The notes beneath the pieces are model-generated. The model was given only the letters and a program-made list of their open reading frames with translations. It did no database searches and was not told where the DNA came from. Positions 33,120 to 40,785 of a stretch of 64,000 bases of DNA are shown piece by piece. Positions within the stretch are counted from its first letter, which is position 1. Each line of letters begins with the position of its first letter. The stretch comes from CAIYZT01 sp947461435 (GTDB taxonomy: Bacteria; Pseudomonadota; Alphaproteobacteria; Rhodobacterales; Rhodobacteraceae), in the NCBI GenBank assembly GCA_965284435.1, contig OZ260083.1, positions 1,116,001 to 1,180,000 on the forward strand. The letters are read 5' to 3'. The position numbers and the translations under genes were made by a program.

Positions 33120-33944
33120 ATGCCAAGTCAAAGCCCATCCGGCGACACGCCAATGCCAACAAAATCACACGGCCGTCTTTCCATGCGCGCCAGTTTAAAG
33201 CCGCGTGACCTGATGGAGGAAACGCGCGAGGTCAAGGGTGCGTGGGTTGTAAAGATCATCACGCTTTTCCCCGATGCCTTTCCCGGCGTCCTTGGGCTTT
33301 CTTTGACCGGTAAGGCGATGGATCTTGGACTTTGGCGTCTGGAGACGATCGACCTTCGGGCCTTTGGCGAAGGCAAACATTTGAACGTTGATGATACCCC
33401 TGCGGGAGGCGGCGCGGGCATGGTTCTGCGCGCGGATGTTGTTGACCGAGCGCTTAAATCTGCCGAAGTCTTGAAGGACCGTCGCCGCTGGCCAACCATT
33501 TATCTTTCACCGCGCGGCAAGCCTTTTGATCAGGCGACGGCACAGCGGCTCGCGGCTTGTGATGGTGTCACGTTGCTGTGCGGCCGATTTGAAGGTGTCG
33601 ATCAACGGCTATTGGATTGCCACGAGATCGAAGAACTCAGCTTGGGCGATTTTGTGATGACTGGCGGAGAAATCGCTGCGCAGGCCATGATTGATGCCAC
33701 CGTTCGCTTGTTGCCGGGGGTCTTGGGCAATGCTGCATCCGCCGTCGAGGAAAGTTTTTCGAACGGTCTGTTGGAGCATCCGCAATTCACCCGCCCACAG
33801 GTTTGGGAAGGGCGCGAAATTCCCTCTGTTCTAACCTCAGGCAATCACGCAGAGATTGCGAAATGGCGGCAGGCGCAATCTGAACAAATCACGGCTCAAC
33901 GCAGACCGGATCTTTGGGCGGAATATCAGGCCCGCAAAGGCTGA
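33120..33944 (+). CDS. trmD: tRNA (guanine-37-N1)-methyltransferase TrmD
   Basis: Methylates G37 of tRNAs with a CNG/GG anticodon context using S-adenosylmethionine, preventing frameshifts. The 274-residue protein has a roughly 43-residue N-terminal extension (residues ALKPRDLMEE nearby) before the fold begins at KIITLFPDAFPG. The SPOUT knot is visible as DDTPAGGGAGMVL, LLCGRFEGVDQR and LSLGDFVMTGGE. The start at 33120 has no clear ribosome site; a Met at 33153 is an alternative. Confidence 0.94.
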   Translation: MPSQSPSGDTPMPTKSHGRLSMRASLKPRDLMEETREVKGAWVVKIITLFPDAFPGVLGLSLTGKAMDLGLWRLETIDLRAFGEGKHLNVDDTPAGGGAGMVLRADVVDRALKSAEVLKDRRRWPTIYLSPRGKPFDQATAQRLAACDGVTLLCGRFEGVDQRLLDCHEIEELSLGDFVMTGGEIAAQAMIDATVRLLPGVLGNAASAVEESFSNGLLEHPQFTRPQVWEGREIPSVLTSGNHAEIAKWRQAQSEQITAQRRPDLWAEYQARKG

Positions 33945-34165
33945 TCCACCCCCTTGACCCACCCCAACCCACCCCCTATACGCCGCTTGTCCGGGGCCTC
34001 TTGCCCATGTCGGACCCGATTCCTTTTGGCCCATTGCCATTGCCTTCTTCGTCAAAGGTGGCCCTGAAGTTTCGGTTCAAGGAAAGCAGGCACCATCTCT
34101 GGCGGGCCGAGGCGCATTGCATCGGGACTCGATCGAAGACCAAGAGCTATGGCGCGGCATCATCT

Positions 34166-34181
34166 CTGCGGAATACCGCAG
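34166..34181 (+). other. Tetraloop hairpin in the rplS leader
   Basis: CTGCGG-AATA-CCGCAG forms a perfect 6-bp stem with a four-base loop, ending 10 bp before the ribosome site of rplS. It lies in a 254-bp trmD-rplS gap, long for this operon, and could take part in control of L19 synthesis. Confidence 0.4.
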
Positions 34182-34198
34182 GCAACTGGAGTATTGCG

Positions 34199-34573
34199 AT
34201 GAACCTGATCGCTCAGATCGAGGCGGAGCAGATCGCCGCCCTCGGAAAGACAATCCCGGATTTCAAGGCCGGAGACACCGTACGTGTCGGCTACAAAGTG
34301 ACCGAAGGAACCCGTTCGCGGGTTCAGAACTACGAAGGTGTCGTAATCGCACGCAAGGGCGGCGCGACTATTGCTGCCTCTTTCACGGTCCGCAAGATTT
34401 CCTTCGGCGAGGGTGTGGAGCGTGTGTTCCCGTTGTATTCGACCAATATCGATGGGATCGAAGTTGTCCGCCGCGGTAAAGTTCGTCGCGCCAAGCTGTA
34501 CTATCTGCGCGACCGTCGCGGTAAGTCGGCCCGTATCGCCGAAGTTACCAATTACAAAGAAAAATCTGAGTAA
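34199..34573 (+). CDS. rplS: 50S ribosomal protein L19
   Basis: A 124-residue L19 at the 30S-50S interface: MNLIAQIEAEQIAALGKTIP, then FKAGDTVRVGYKVTEG, RVQNYEGVVIARKGG and the RRGKVRRAKLYYLRDRRGK tail. The open frame extends 285 bp upstream but the protein clearly starts at the ATG at 34199, which has TGGAG eight bases before it. rpmE follows after 11 bp. Confidence 0.97.
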   Translation: MNLIAQIEAEQIAALGKTIPDFKAGDTVRVGYKVTEGTRSRVQNYEGVVIARKGGATIAASFTVRKISFGEGVERVFPLYSTNIDGIEVVRRGKVRRAKLYYLRDRRGKSARIAEVTNYKEKSE

Positions 34574-34584
34574 GGAGCGGGACG

Positions 34585-34806
34585 ATGAAAAGCGGAATTC
34601 ACCCCGAATATCATGCGATCAATATCAAGATGACCGATGGGACGACCTATCCCAGCCGGTCCACATGGGGCAAAGAAGGCGACACCCTCGCCCTCGACAT
34701 CGACCCATTGGCGCATCCGGCCTGGACGGGTCAGTCGGCCAAGCTGATGGACACTGGTGGACGTGTGACCAAGTTCAAGAACAAATACGCAGGTTTGGGC
34801 TTCTGA
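34585..34806 (+). CDS. rpmE: 50S ribosomal protein L31
   Basis: A 73-residue L31: MKSGIHPEYHAINIKMTDGT, STWGKEGDTLALDIDP and a C-terminal KFKNKYAGLGF. It lacks the CxxC zinc-binding pairs, so it is the zinc-independent form. A GGAGCGGGACG segment precedes the ATG. A strong terminator follows. Confidence 0.96.
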   Translation: MKSGIHPEYHAINIKMTDGTTYPSRSTWGKEGDTLALDIDPLAHPAWTGQSAKLMDTGGRVTKFKNKYAGLGF

Positions 34807-34830
34807 TCCCTGTGATATCGATGAAATTGG

Positions 34831-34861
34831 GGCGCATCTTTGGATGCGCCTTTTTCTTTTT
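34831..34861 (+). terminator. Intrinsic terminator after rpmE
   Basis: GGCGCATC (34831-34838) pairs with GATGCGCC (34843-34850) around TTTG and is followed by TTTTTCTTTTT. It is a textbook rho-independent terminator closing the ribosomal operon. Confidence 0.9.
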
Positions 34862-35061
34862 GAGCGCCCAAATTCTTTCGGCCGGGATCGCGCGGATCAA
34901 TCGGCGTTCACTCAGTTCTATCGTTAATCGCGCGAAAATTCTAATCTGCTGAACGGCCGCTCAGCCTATTTCTGTGCCGCAATCCGCTGCACGTCAGCAG
35001 ACTTTTCCTATATCGGGCCATAGTCCCTTTGACTTTTCGGCCAGTTTGGGCACGGTAGGCC

Positions 35062-35490
35062 ATGCGGTATTCTAGCTTGATATTCGTTTTTCTGTCGCTT
35101 TCGTGGAATTGGGCCATCGCTCAGGGCCAGCAGGAGCCATTGGCGGGGACTTTTGGATCCGTGCATGACCCTGACACAAGCTGTGCGGTCAATCCGCACC
35201 AGATCACCTTGATGAGCAGCCCGCCGCATGCCTTTCTTACATGGTCTTTGCCAGTTGAATTGGCCGACGGAAGCAGATCTGCGGAAGCGGTATTTGATAT
35301 TGTCGCTTCAGATCTCTCAAGCCTAACTTTGCGGCGCGAGGGCCAGCGAGAGCTGACGGAAACGGGTGAACCCTTGTACCGTATCCTGCGGCTGACGCCG
35401 CGCGGGTATTGTTGGGGACGCGCAGATTGGCCTTCCGTGCGCTGCGAAGACGAACAAGAACGCTGCAATGCCGTCGCGCCGTCGTCTTAA
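35062..35490 (+). CDS. Secreted hypothetical protein
   Basis: Not recognised. A 142-residue protein with a signal peptide (MRYSSLIFVFLSLSWNWAIA, cleavage likely after residue 20) and four Cys in the mature part, which could form two disulfides in the periplasm. The segments SPPHAFLTWSLPVELADG and LYRILRLTPRGYCWGR suggest a small beta fold. It stands alone between the rpmE terminator and mipZ. Confidence 0.6.
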   Translation: MRYSSLIFVFLSLSWNWAIAQGQQEPLAGTFGSVHDPDTSCAVNPHQITLMSSPPHAFLTWSLPVELADGSRSAEAVFDIVASDLSSLTLRREGQRELTETGEPLYRILRLTPRGYCWGRADWPSVRCEDEQERCNAVAPSS

Positions 35491-35584
35491 AATGCACTTG
35501 CTCTGGCGGCCTTCCTTGAGTAGCCCCTTCCCCCTATAGTCGCGCGGTCGGACTGCGCGGCAAAAGACGGCAAAGGAAACTGAC

Positions 35585-36394
35585 TTGGCGCATATCATCG
35601 TTGTGGGCAATGAAAAGGGCGGGTCGGGAAAATCGACGACCTCTATGCATGTGGCCACCGCATTGGCCCGTTTGGGGTTTCGCGTCGGCGCCTTGGATCT
35701 TGATTTGCGGCAGAAAAGCTTTGCCCGCTATATCGAAAATCGCGTTGCCTATCTGGAGCGGGCAGGTTTGGCCTTGGCATGTCCGGAATACCGAGACCTC
35801 CCCGAGGTAACGCAAGATCAGTTGCAAGTGGGCGAAAATCTATATGACAGGAGACTGTCTGACGCCGTCACTGAATTGGAAAGCATCTCAGATTTCATCG
35901 TCATTGATTGTCCCGGCAGTCACACGCGTCTTTCGCAGGTGGCCCATTCTCTTGCCGATACATTGATCACGCCATTGAATGACAGCTTTGTGGATTTCGA
36001 TCTTTTGGCGCGGTCAGATTCGGAAACGGGTAAGGTCCTTGGTCCGTCCATTTACGCTGAAATGGTGTGGAACGCCCGTCAACTGAGGGCTCAAGCCGGC
36101 CTTAAGCCCATAGATTGGATCGTTCTACGCAACCGGTTGGGGGCGCAAGCAATGCACAACAAGAAGAAAGTTGGCACCGCTTTGGAAGATCTTTCCCGGC
36201 GTATTGGGTTTCGTGTCGCACCGGGTTTTGCCGAACGGGTAATTTTCAGGGAGTTGTTTCCCCGCGGTCTGACCGTGCTGGACTTGCGTGACACAGGCGT
36301 TGATCAATTGAATCTATCAAACGTGGCCGCGCGCCAAGAAGTGCGCGATCTGATGACAGAGCTTAAGCTTCCGAAGGTGCAAGTCGATTTTTGA
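35585..36394 (+). CDS. mipZ: Division-plane positioning ATPase MipZ
   Basis: A 269-residue ParA/MinD-superfamily ATPase. The deviant Walker A KGGSGKST lies at 11-18, the Walker A' region is LDLDLRQKSFARYIENR, and Walker B is FIVIDCPGSHT. The TPLNDSFVDFDLLA and GVDQLNLSNVAARQEVR segments match MipZ, which forms a polar gradient through ParB and inhibits FtsZ away from midcell in alphaproteobacteria. The start is a TTG with AAAGGAAA seven bases upstream. No parB is nearby, which is normal for mipZ. Confidence 0.9.
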   Translation: MAHIIVVGNEKGGSGKSTTSMHVATALARLGFRVGALDLDLRQKSFARYIENRVAYLERAGLALACPEYRDLPEVTQDQLQVGENLYDRRLSDAVTELESISDFIVIDCPGSHTRLSQVAHSLADTLITPLNDSFVDFDLLARSDSETGKVLGPSIYAEMVWNARQLRAQAGLKPIDWIVLRNRLGAQAMHNKKKVGTALEDLSRRIGFRVAPGFAERVIFRELFPRGLTVLDLRDTGVDQLNLSNVAARQEVRDLMTELKLPKVQVDF

Positions 36395-36521
36395 ACAGGA
36401 TTGGCATGCCATGGTGTAACCGCTCTCGGCGCCCGATGCGGGCCAAGCGCAGATCAAAGCTGTCCAACTCGTCAGACTGTTTGAGCCCGAGAACTTCCAA
36501 AATTGCTTTTGCCGTTGCCAT
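36363..36521 (-). CDS. Small hypothetical protein (52 aa)
   Basis: Not recognised. An ATG at 36521 is preceded by AAAGGAG at ideal spacing, one of the strongest ribosome sites in the window. The product begins MATAKAILEVLGLKQSDELD and continues as a charged, probably helical peptide with LRLARIGRRERLHHGMPILF. Its last 32 bp overlap the end of mipZ in antisense. It is divergent from the malonyl-CoA synthase gene. Confidence 0.5.
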   Translation of the reverse strand: MATAKAILEVLGLKQSDELDSFDLRLARIGRRERLHHGMPILFKNRLAPSEA

Positions 36522-36711
36522 GACGATCTCCTTTCGTCTCTTTTTTGCACATTGACCCTGCGCTGCGGCAGGATCATGGCGCGTTCGTGGTTCTTCCGCG
36601 ATGGTTGCGCCAATGTTTTACGCCGCTGATCTGCGGTGCCGCCGCCGGGGGCTTGAGCGGGGGCGGCCAAGATGCGACTGATGTTCGCAATGGCTGATAT
36701 GGGTGATAGCG

Positions 36712-38214
36712 ATGACCAACCCTCTTTTCGATACGCTTTTTGCGCCGCTTTCCGACCGGCATGCGCCACTGATTCATCTAAGGGATGGCTCTACGCTAAC
36801 AGGCGCTGATTTTTTTCAGATGATCGTTCAGGCCATGGCCGCCCTTGAGGAGCTTGGCGTTGTTCCCGAAGACAGGGTGGCTGTGCAGGTTGAAAAATCT
36901 CCACGCGCCTTGGCGATTTACGCGGCCACTGTGGCCTTGGGGGCTGTGTTCCTGCCGTTGAATACGGCCTACACCGCTGACGAGATGCAGTATTTTATTG
37001 AAAACGCGCGGCCCCGCGTCGTGATCTGTGATCCTCGAAATCAGGCCGCACTTGGCGTCATAGCATCGCGCTTTGGCGCGGTATTGCAGACGTTGGATGG
37101 CACGGGACAGGGCGCGTTTGTTGACCTGGGGATTGGTCGACCCTGCCCTTTGATTGTGGCGCGAGACGCTGATGATGTGGCGGCGATCCTTTACACGTCA
37201 GGTACGACAGGACGATCAAAAGGGGCAATGCTTAGCCACAACAATCTGCTTTCAAATGCCCGCGCTCTGACTGACCTGTGGCGATTTACGCCCGCAGACG
37301 TCTTGTTGCATGCCCTGCCAATCTTCCACACGCATGGCCTTTTTGTCGCCACAAATGTTTCGCTGTTGTCCGGTTGCCAGATGATTTTCTTGCCCGGCTT
37401 CGACATCGACGACCTGCTGAACAAGTTACCTGATTCGACTGTGTTGATGGGTGTTCCTACCTTTTACACGCGTCTTCTGGACGACCACAGGTTCACCTCT
37501 GACCTTGTGACGCGCATGCGCTTGTTTGTCTCAGGGTCGGCTCCGTTGCTGGCCGAAACGCACGCGGCCTTTCATGATCGAACGGGGCACCGGATTTTGG
37601 AACGCTATGGGATGACGGAAACCAACATGAACACGTCAAATCCCTACGACGGTGATCGCAGGGCCGGGACTGTTGGTTTTCCCTTGCCCGGAATCAGTTT
37701 GCGCGTGATCGACGAGGGTCGCGAGGTGGCCCATGGCGAGGTTGGCGGGATCGAAGTGAAAGGTCCGAATGTTTTCCAAGGCTATTGGCAAATGCCCGAG
37801 AAAACCGCTGAAGAATTGCACCCAGATGGGTGGTTCATCACGGGTGATCTGGGGCGCATTGATTCTGACGGTTATCTTCACATTGTTGGGCGGGCCAAAG
37901 ATTTGGTGATCTCGGGGGGCTTCAACATTTACCCGATAGAAGTTGAGATGCTGTTGGATCAGGCCCCGGATGTTCACGAAAGTGCGGTTATCGGACTGCC
38001 TCATCCGGATTTTGGTGAGGCTGTTTTTGCCGTCCTTGTTCCCAAGAAGGGGCGTCGTTTGGATGTGGCGGAAGTTCTTGCAACCCTGCAAAATCGGATT
38101 GCCCGATTCAAACAACCCAAGGCTGCCATTGTGGTTGACGCTTTGCCGCGTAACACCATGGGTAAGGTTCAAAAGGCCGAGTTGCGAAAAGTCTATTCAG
38201 GCTGGTTCAAGTAG
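36712..38214 (+). CDS. matB: Malonyl-CoA synthase (MatB-like acyl-CoA ligase)
   Basis: A 500-residue AMP-forming ligase. The ATP loop YTSGTTGRSKGAMLSHNNL, the RYGMTETNMNTSNPYDGDRR motif with its dicarboxylate-related Arg residues, and the hinge GRAKDLVISGGFNIYPIEVE match malonyl-CoA synthases, which make malonyl-CoA from malonate, CoA and ATP. The C-terminal catalytic Lys is in NTMGKVQK. The ATG at 36712 has GGGTGA upstream. It is convergent with the ArsR gene, overlapping by 8 bp. No malonyl-CoA decarboxylase is adjacent. Confidence 0.87.
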   Translation: MTNPLFDTLFAPLSDRHAPLIHLRDGSTLTGADFFQMIVQAMAALEELGVVPEDRVAVQVEKSPRALAIYAATVALGAVFLPLNTAYTADEMQYFIENARPRVVICDPRNQAALGVIASRFGAVLQTLDGTGQGAFVDLGIGRPCPLIVARDADDVAAILYTSGTTGRSKGAMLSHNNLLSNARALTDLWRFTPADVLLHALPIFHTHGLFVATNVSLLSGCQMIFLPGFDIDDLLNKLPDSTVLMGVPTFYTRLLDDHRFTSDLVTRMRLFVSGSAPLLAETHAAFHDRTGHRILERYGMTETNMNTSNPYDGDRRAGTVGFPLPGISLRVIDEGREVAHGEVGGIEVKGPNVFQGYWQMPEKTAEELHPDGWFITGDLGRIDSDGYLHIVGRAKDLVISGGFNIYPIEVEMLLDQAPDVHESAVIGLPHPDFGEAVFAVLVPKKGRRLDVAEVLATLQNRIARFKQPKAAIVVDALPRNTMGKVQKAELRKVYSGWFK

Positions 38215-38548
38215 CCGCATCTTCGCCTTCTGAAAGTTCGTCTTCCAAGAACCGCTCGAACGCGTCCAGATCAACAGGTTCGAACTGCCCGAAGCTTTGC
38301 ATCCACACTGATGCACTCCGCATGGCGTCTGGCTCCAATTTGCACCAGATCACCCGGCCGCGCCTTTCGCGCAGGATAAGTCCTGCCTCTGCTAAGATTG
38401 ACAGATGCTTGGAAACGGCGGCCAGTGAAATTTGAAATGGCTCGGCCACGTCGGTCACCGCCATGTCATCTTCCAAAAGCATCGCCAAGATCGCCCGTCG
38501 TGTCGGATCGGCCAATGCAGAAAATACGGTGTCGAGTGTTTGGGCCAT
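38207..38548 (-). CDS. ArsR-family transcriptional regulator, probably leaderless
   Basis: A 113-residue winged-helix repressor: MAQTLDTVFSALADPTRRAI, then the recognition region FQISLAAVSKHLSILAEAGLI and the wing RRGRVIWCKLEPD. No metal-binding ELCVCDL box is present, so it belongs to the non-metal ArsR group often linked to SRPBCC proteins, though none is adjacent. There is no ribosome site; the promoter would place the transcript start at or next to the ATG at 38548. Confidence 0.88.
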   Translation of the reverse strand: MAQTLDTVFSALADPTRRAILAMLLEDDMAVTDVAEPFQISLAAVSKHLSILAEAGLILRERRGRVIWCKLEPDAMRSASVWMQSFGQFEPVDLDAFERFLEDELSEGEDAAT

Positions 38549-38554
38549 GCGGTC

Positions 38555-38583
38555 ACTATCACTGCAGGCGTAACGTTGGTCAA
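38555..38583 (-). promoter_or_regulatory. Promoter of the arsR-type gene
   Basis: On the minus strand TTGACC (38583-38578) and GATAGT (38560-38555) are separated by 17 bp. The expected transcript start falls at about 38548, the A of the ATG, which implies a leaderless mRNA. Confidence 0.5.
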
Positions 38584-38595
38584 CCGGATGGTTGA
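38580..38595. promoter_or_regulatory. Palindromic ArsR operator candidate
   Basis: TCAACC-GGAT-GGTTGA is a perfect 6-bp inverted repeat overlapping the -35 box of the arsR-type promoter. CAACC-N4-GGTTG symmetry is what I recall for operators of this ArsR group. Binding here would give autorepression. Confidence 0.55.
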
Positions 38596-38696
38596 ATATG
38601 CCATCGGGTTGAAAAGCCCCTAAACCTGATGCGACCTACTATCCGTACCAATCGGAAACATAATTAAATCATATTGTTAGCAGATCTTGGGGCGAC

Positions 38697-38725
38697 TTGA
38701 CACACGGATCGCGGCCCGGTATCCC
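38697..38725 (+). promoter_or_regulatory. Promoter of the ATP synthase F0 operon
   Basis: TTGACA at 38697-38702 and TATCCC at 38720-38725 are 17 bp apart. An AT-rich stretch (TAATTAAATCATATTG) lies 20-35 bp upstream and may act as an UP element. The -35 would otherwise be misread as a TTG start codon of atpI. Confidence 0.6.
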
Positions 38726-38753
38726 CTGCGAAACCTTTCGGGGGCTGATCGAC

Positions 38754-39083
38754 ATGGTTTCTGATGCTGACCGCGCACGACTTGAAGCGCTGGAAAAGCG
38801 GATTGAGACCATGAAAGCGGCAGACGCGCCGCGTGTGAGCCACCAGAAGAAAGACTATTCACAGGCGAATTTGGCTTGGCGAATGGTGATAGAGCTTGTG
38901 GCCGGTCTTGGGATTGGCTTTGGCATCGGATACGGGCTGGATATCCTGTTTGGAACCCTGCCGGTTTTCCTGGTGCTGTTCATCTTCGCTGGACTAGCAG
39001 CTGGTGTAAAAACCATGATGCGCTCGGCGAAGGAAGTGCAGGATAAGATGGCAGCCGAGGCCGCCAAGCAAGGGGAAGACTGA
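38754..39083 (+). CDS. atpI: ATP synthase protein I (AtpI)
   Basis: A 109-residue membrane protein with a charged N-terminal helix and two transmembrane segments near residues 45-65 and 68-88. The Gly-rich GLGIGFGIGYGLD pattern is typical. AtpI helps assembly of the c-ring and may move Mg2+ or Ca2+. The start is the ATG at 38754 with GGGGG upstream; the open frame further upstream covers the promoter. First gene of atpI-atpB-atpE-b'-b. Confidence 0.9.
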   Translation: MVSDADRARLEALEKRIETMKAADAPRVSHQKKDYSQANLAWRMVIELVAGLGIGFGIGYGLDILFGTLPVFLVLFIFAGLAAGVKTMMRSAKEVQDKMAAEAAKQGED

Positions 39084-39084
39084 C

Positions 39085-39861
39085 GTGGCAGGCGAAGCGG
39101 AACACAGCGAAGGCGGTTTGGCATTTCACCCTCTCCAGCAGTTCGAGATTCATCGGCTGTTTGGGGAAGGCCCGATCGAATGGTACACGCCGACGAACAT
39201 CAGTCTTTGGATGGCGTTTGCCGTTTTGGCTATTGTTGCGGTGTTTGTGTTCGGATCTTCCTCCAAGTCCCTTATCCCAACCAGAATGCAATCGATTGGT
39301 GAGCTTGCCTATGATTTCGTCCACAACATGGTCGAAGACGTTGCGGGTCATGACGGTGCGAAATACTTCCCCATGATCATGACGCTGTTCTTGTTCATCC
39401 TGTTCGCAAACATGCTTGGCCTTATCCCGGGATCGTTTACCCCGACCACTCATATCGCGGTGACTGCGATATTGGGTTTTGGCGTATTTCTGTTTGTTAC
39501 CCTTCTTGGGTTCTACAAACACGGGTTCCACTTCTTGGGACTGTTCTGGATGTCGGATGCGCCCTTGATCCTGCGCCCCATCATTGCCGTGATCGAAGTC
39601 ATTTCGTATTTCGTCCGTCCTGTCAGCCACTCCATTCGTTTGGCGGGTAACATTATGGCCGGTCACGCTGTGATGAAGGTTTTTGCGGCATTTGCGCCGA
39701 TGATCCTGATTTCGACAATTGGGATCGTTGTAACGCCGGTATCGATACTGGCGATCACCGCGATCTATGCCTTGGAAGTGCTTGTCGCCTTCATTCAGGC
39801 CTATGTTTTTACAATCTTGACCTGCGTTTACCTGAAAGATGCGCTGCATCCGGGCCACTAA
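39085..39861 (+). CDS. atpB: ATP synthase F0 subunit a
   Basis: A 258-residue polytopic subunit forming the proton half-channels. The key region SHSIRLAGNIMAGH contains the essential Arg (in IRLAGN), and the ETLVAFIQAY-like end reads LEVLVAFIQAYVF. The start is a GTG one base after the atpI stop, with AAGGGGAAG upstream. Confidence 0.96.
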   Translation: MAGEAEHSEGGLAFHPLQQFEIHRLFGEGPIEWYTPTNISLWMAFAVLAIVAVFVFGSSSKSLIPTRMQSIGELAYDFVHNMVEDVAGHDGAKYFPMIMTLFLFILFANMLGLIPGSFTPTTHIAVTAILGFGVFLFVTLLGFYKHGFHFLGLFWMSDAPLILRPIIAVIEVISYFVRPVSHSIRLAGNIMAGHAVMKVFAAFAPMILISTIGIVVTPVSILAITAIYALEVLVAFIQAYVFTILTCVYLKDALHPGH

Positions 39862-39906
39862 CGCAGACCTGACCTAACACACCATTCCATCGTAAGGAGA
39901 AGTCAA

Positions 39907-40146
39907 ATGGAACTCGTAGCAGCAGCCGCAATGGGCAAATTCATCGGCGCCGGTCTGGCCGCCATCGGTTCGGGCGCAGCCGCCATCGGCGTGGGCAACG
40001 TTGCCGGTAATTTCTTGGCGGGCGCCCTGCGCAATCCGTCTGCAGCAGGCTCGCAAACCGCCACTCTGTTCATCGGTCTTGCTTTTGCAGAAGCGCTGGG
40101 AATCTTCGCATTCCTCGTCGCGCTTTTGTTGATGTTCGCTGTTTGA
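39907..40146 (+). CDS. atpE: ATP synthase F0 subunit c
   Basis: A 79-residue two-helix proteolipid. Helix 1 is Gly/Ala-rich (GKFIGAGLAAIGSG) and helix 2 carries the proton-binding Glu in TLFIGLAFAEALGIFAFLVAL. The c subunit is needed in about ten copies per complex; the SD TAAGGAG is strong and a hairpin follows the gene. Confidence 0.97.
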   Translation: MELVAAAAMGKFIGAGLAAIGSGAAAIGVGNVAGNFLAGALRNPSAAGSQTATLFIGLAFAEALGIFAFLVALLLMFAV

Positions 40147-40169
40147 TCTGACCCTCTAGAATCCTTACG

Positions 40170-40201
40170 GTCAAAGGGGCGGCCTGTGCCGTTCCTTTGA
40201 C
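40170..40201 (+). other. Two-tier hairpin between atpE and the b' gene
   Basis: GTCAAAGG (40170-40177) pairs with CCTTTGAC (40194-40201), and inside it CGGC (40180-40183) pairs with GCCG (40188-40191). No T-run follows. Just after the c-subunit gene, such a structure probably protects the upstream message from 3' exonucleases and so raises c over b. Confidence 0.55.
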
Positions 40202-40251
40202 AACCCCAAGGAACCTGCGGCAACGCGCTGCAGGGGAATATCGAGGAAAAC

Positions 40252-40782
40252 ATGGCAACCACTACCACAGAGCACGCTGCGGAAGGCGCTTCGGCAGGAA
40301 TGCCGCAGTTGGACTTTTCGACTTTCCCGAACCAGATCTTCTGGCTTCTGGTAACCCTTGTCATCATCTACATCGTGATGTCGCGCGTGGCCTTGCCGCG
40401 TATTGGGGGCGTGCTTGCCAACCGCAAGGGAACAATCACATCCGATTTGCGGGCTGCAGAAGAGTTAAAGCAAAAAGCGCTGGAAGCTGAACGCGCTTAC
40501 AACGATGCCTTGGTCAAAGCCCGCGCTGATGCTGCGAAGATTGTGGCTGATGCAAAAATCGATATCCAGAAAGATCTGGATAAGGCCATCGCCAAAGCCG
40601 ATGCAGAAATTGCGGCCAAAACGGTAGAAGCAGGTAAAGCTTTGGATGAAATCCGGGCAGGCGCAGCCGAGGCAATTGCAACCGTGGCAAAAGACACGGC
40701 CAAAGAGCTTGTCGCTGCCTTGGGTGGATCTGCCGATGCCCGTTCGATCACATCTGCCGTAACGGCCCGGTTGAAAGGGTAA
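40252..40782 (+). CDS. atpX: ATP synthase F0 subunit b'
   Basis: A 176-residue peripheral-stalk subunit with an N-terminal Thr/Ala-rich leader, one transmembrane helix (FPNQIFWLLVTLVIIYIVMS, about residues 24-43) and a long charged coiled coil to the C-terminus. Phototrophs and many alphaproteobacteria use a b/b' heterodimer instead of two b subunits; the LPRIGGVLANRKGTI segment fits b'. The gene lies directly before b. Confidence 0.93.
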   Translation: MATTTTEHAAEGASAGMPQLDFSTFPNQIFWLLVTLVIIYIVMSRVALPRIGGVLANRKGTITSDLRAAEELKQKALEAERAYNDALVKARADAAKIVADAKIDIQKDLDKAIAKADAEIAAKTVEAGKALDEIRAGAAEAIATVAKDTAKELVAALGGSADARSITSAVTARLKG

Positions 40783-40785
40783 GAG

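Noticed and set aside
33914..34198. N-terminal extension of L19 by 95 residues
   Set aside because: L19 proteins start at MNLIAQIE; the upstream stretch is an untranslated leader.
38697..38753. Upstream extension of atpI from a TTG codon
   Set aside because: The TTG is the first half of a TTGACA promoter box; the ATG at 38754 has a ribosome site and fits family length.
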